DNA of 64,000 bases from Burkholderia ubonensis. GTDB taxonomy: Bacteria > Pseudomonadota > Gammaproteobacteria > Burkholderiales > Burkholderiaceae. Both the position numbers and the translations under genes were made by a program. Location: positions 124,001 to 188,000 of the forward strand of contig NZ_CP013420.1 of NCBI RefSeq assembly GCF_001718695.1. Reading direction: 5' to 3'. Positions 62,417 through 64,000 of the stretch are shown here, in pieces (positions within the stretch are counted from its first letter, which is position 1; each line of letters begins with the position of its first letter). The notes under the pieces are model-generated. The model ran no database searches, was not told the DNA's origin, and saw only the letters and a list, made by a program, of their open reading frames with translations.

Positions 62417-63070
62417 ATGGAATTCACGACCGTACTGTTCTACATCTTCGCGCTGCTCCTGGTGGTATCAGGGCTGAAGGTGATCACTTCGCGCAACCCG
62501 GTGGCGTCTGCGCTTTTCCTTGTGCTGGCGTTCTTCAACGCCGCCGCGATCTGGATGCTGCTGGAAGCGGAGTTCCTCGCGATCCTGCTGGTGCTGGTCT
62601 ACGTGGGCGCCGTGATGGTGCTGTTCCTGTTCGTCGTGATGATGCTCGACATCAACATCGACTTCCTGCGACGCGACTTCAAGAAGTTCGTGCCGATGGC
62701 GACCGTCGTCGGCGCGATCATCGTCGTCGAGACGGCGCTGGTTCTGTGGCACGGCTACGGCGCGACCGAAGCGCCGGTGCGCGCGATGGCGCAGGGCGCG
62801 ATGGCGACCTGGCCGAATACCCGCCTGATCGGCAAGGTCATCTACACCGACTACATCTTCGCGTTCGAAATCGCGGGCCTCGTGCTGCTCGTCGCGATCA
62901 TCGCGGCGGTGGCGCTGACCGAGCGCAAGGGCAAGGACAGCAAGCGTCAGCGCGTGTCCGACCAGGTCAAGGTGCGTCGCGACGATCGCGTGCGCCTCGT
63001 GAAGATGGAAGCGGACAAGCCGCAGCCCGAGACGGCCCAGAGCGAAGCCGGCACGAGCGCCAACGGCTAA
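62417..63070 (+). CDS. nuoJ: NADH-quinone oxidoreductase subunit J
   Basis: 217 residues, five membrane helices. The third-helix segment [27 protein letters not shown] is conserved. The C-terminal 50 residues form a charged cytoplasmic tail. It lies 114 bp after nuoI; no gene lies in between. Confidence 0.96.
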
Positions 63071-63087
63071 GCGGAGGAGAGAAAAAC

Positions 63088-63393
63088 ATGTTGACCCTTG
63101 CTCACTACCTCGTGCTCGGCGCGATCCTGTTTGCGATCGCGATCGTCGGGATTTTCCTGAACCGCCGCAACATCATCATCATCCTGATGGCGATCGAGCT
63201 GATGCTGCTCGCGGTGAACACCAACTTCGTCGCGTTCTCGCATTACCTCGGCGACGTGCACGGCCAGATCTTCGTGTTCTTCGTGCTGACGGTCGCCGCT
63301 GCGGAAGCCGCGATCGGCCTCGCGATTCTGGTGACCCTGTTCCGTAAGCTCGACACGATCAATGTCGAGGATCTCGATCAGCTCAAAGGTTAA
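63088..63393 (+). CDS. nuoK: NADH-quinone oxidoreductase subunit K
   Basis: 101 residues, three helices. Conserved glutamates in the membrane are visible in [15 protein letters not shown] and [11 protein letters not shown], part of the proton path. GGAGGAG lies before the ATG. Confidence 0.97.
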
Positions 63394-63410
63394 TTTCAGG
63401 CAACGCTGTT

Positions 63411-64000
63411 ATGTCAACGACACTCAATGAAAACCTGCTGCTGGCGGTTCCGCTCGCTCCGCTGGCCGGCTCGCTGATTGCGGGGCTGTTCGGGAACGCA
63501 GTCGGGCGCAAGGGCGCACACCGGATCACGATCCTCGGCGTATTGATCGCGTTCCTCCTGTCCGCGAAAGTCTTCGTCGACGTGATGGGCGGCGCGAGCT
63601 TCAACGCGACCATCTACGAATGGATGCGCGTCGGCTCGCTGAAGCTCGAAGTCGGCTTCCTCGTCGATTCGATGACCGCGATGATGATGGTCGTCGTGAC
63701 CTTCGTGTCGCTGATGGTGCACATCTACACGATCGGCTACATGTCGGAGGAAGACGGCTACCAGCGCTTCTTCTCGTACATCTCGCTGTTCACGTTCTCG
63801 ATGCTGATGCTCGTCATGAGCAACAACTTCCTGCAGCTGTTCTTCGGCTGGGAAGCGGTGGGTCTCGTGTCGTACCTGCTGATCGGCTTCTACTTCACGC
63901 GTGAGAGCGCGATCTACGCGAACATGAAGGCGTTTCTCGTGAACCGCGTCGGCGACTTCGGCTTCCTGCTCGGCATCGGCCTGCTGCTCGCGTTCGCCGG
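63411..64000 (+). CDS. nuoL: NADH-quinone oxidoreductase subunit L (partial, cut by window end)
   Basis: The first 196 codons are open to the window edge. MSTTLNENLLLAVPLAPLAG, then the antiporter-like core DSMTAMMMVVVTFVSLMVHIY and FFGWEAVGLVSYLLIGFY, with the key Glu in GWEAVG. NuoL is the distal proton-pumping subunit. The start lies 17 bp after nuoK. Confidence 0.96.
   Translation, partial: MSTTLNENLLLAVPLAPLAGSLIAGLFGNAVGRKGAHRITILGVLIAFLLSAKVFVDVMGGASFNATIYEWMRVGSLKLEVGFLVDSMTAMMMVVVTFVSLMVHIYTIGYMSEEDGYQRFFSYISLFTFSMLMLVMSNNFLQLFFGWEAVGLVSYLLIGFYFTRESAIYANMKAFLVNRVGDFGFLLGIGLLLAFA

Overview
The window is a chromosomal segment of a Burkholderia-type betaproteobacterium, most likely of the B. 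cepacia complex. The evidence is the high GC content with G/C-ending codons, long open antisense frames, and gene clusters characteristic of Burkholderia (yebC-purD-hemF-nadD-rsfS-rlmH-maf-rng; ilvI-ilvH-ilvC-psd-pssA-leuA; rpsO-pnp; tpiA-secG-tRNA-Leu-nuoA...). I cannot name the species. I see no rRNA, CRISPR array, insertion sequence or prophage. This is core chromosome with a few odd insertions.

Layout. 147-761: a pentapeptide-repeat protein of uncertain origin. 807-7817 (minus): the yebC-purD-hemF-nadD-rsfS-rlmH-maf-rng block (purine, haem, NAD, ribosome and RNA maturation). 8062-11275: upp, an SDR, mgsA and a quinone reductase. 11455-19952: a complete potassium-responsive kdp locus (small ORF, kdpF, A, B, C, D, E) behind a KdpE-like box. 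20052-26229: a DUF333 protein, a guanidine-II riboswitch driving sugE/gdx, a DUF4126 membrane protein, an FtsX-type permease, a truncated haemoglobin, an alanyl-tRNA editing protein and a DUF924 protein. 26318-35885 (minus): a GT39 glycosyltransferase, an SDR, a LOG protein with its TetR partner, an LpxH-like phosphatase/GT4/DgkA lipid cassette, and an ECF sigma/DUF3619/DUF3106/RDD operon. 36238-43229 (plus): branched-chain amino acid synthesis with psd-pssA embedded and leuA behind a leucine-rich leader peptide. 43301-46429 (minus): a SulP transporter plus carbonic anhydrase, then a lipoprotein. 46610-53177: a periplasmic binding protein, rpsO-pnp, a quinone reductase, tpiA and secG. 53289-64000: tRNA-Leu(GAG) and nuoA to nuoL, the last cut by the window edge.

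Three things stand out. First, a 27-bp repeat sits in frame inside both kdpA (two tandem copies) and kdpB (one copy, opposite orientation). Second, a 26-codon leader with eight leucine codons, four of them the rare CTA, lies between a good promoter and leuA and looks like an attenuation device. Third, a textbook two-hairpin guanidine-II riboswitch precedes the guanidinium exporter.

A caution about sequence quality: five genes (kdpA, kdpD, the DUF4126 gene, the lipoprotein gene and nuoG) each carry a single net one-base frameshift, some of them in or beside G/C runs. nuoG and the kdp genes otherwise look well kept, so these are more likely consensus errors than pseudogenes.
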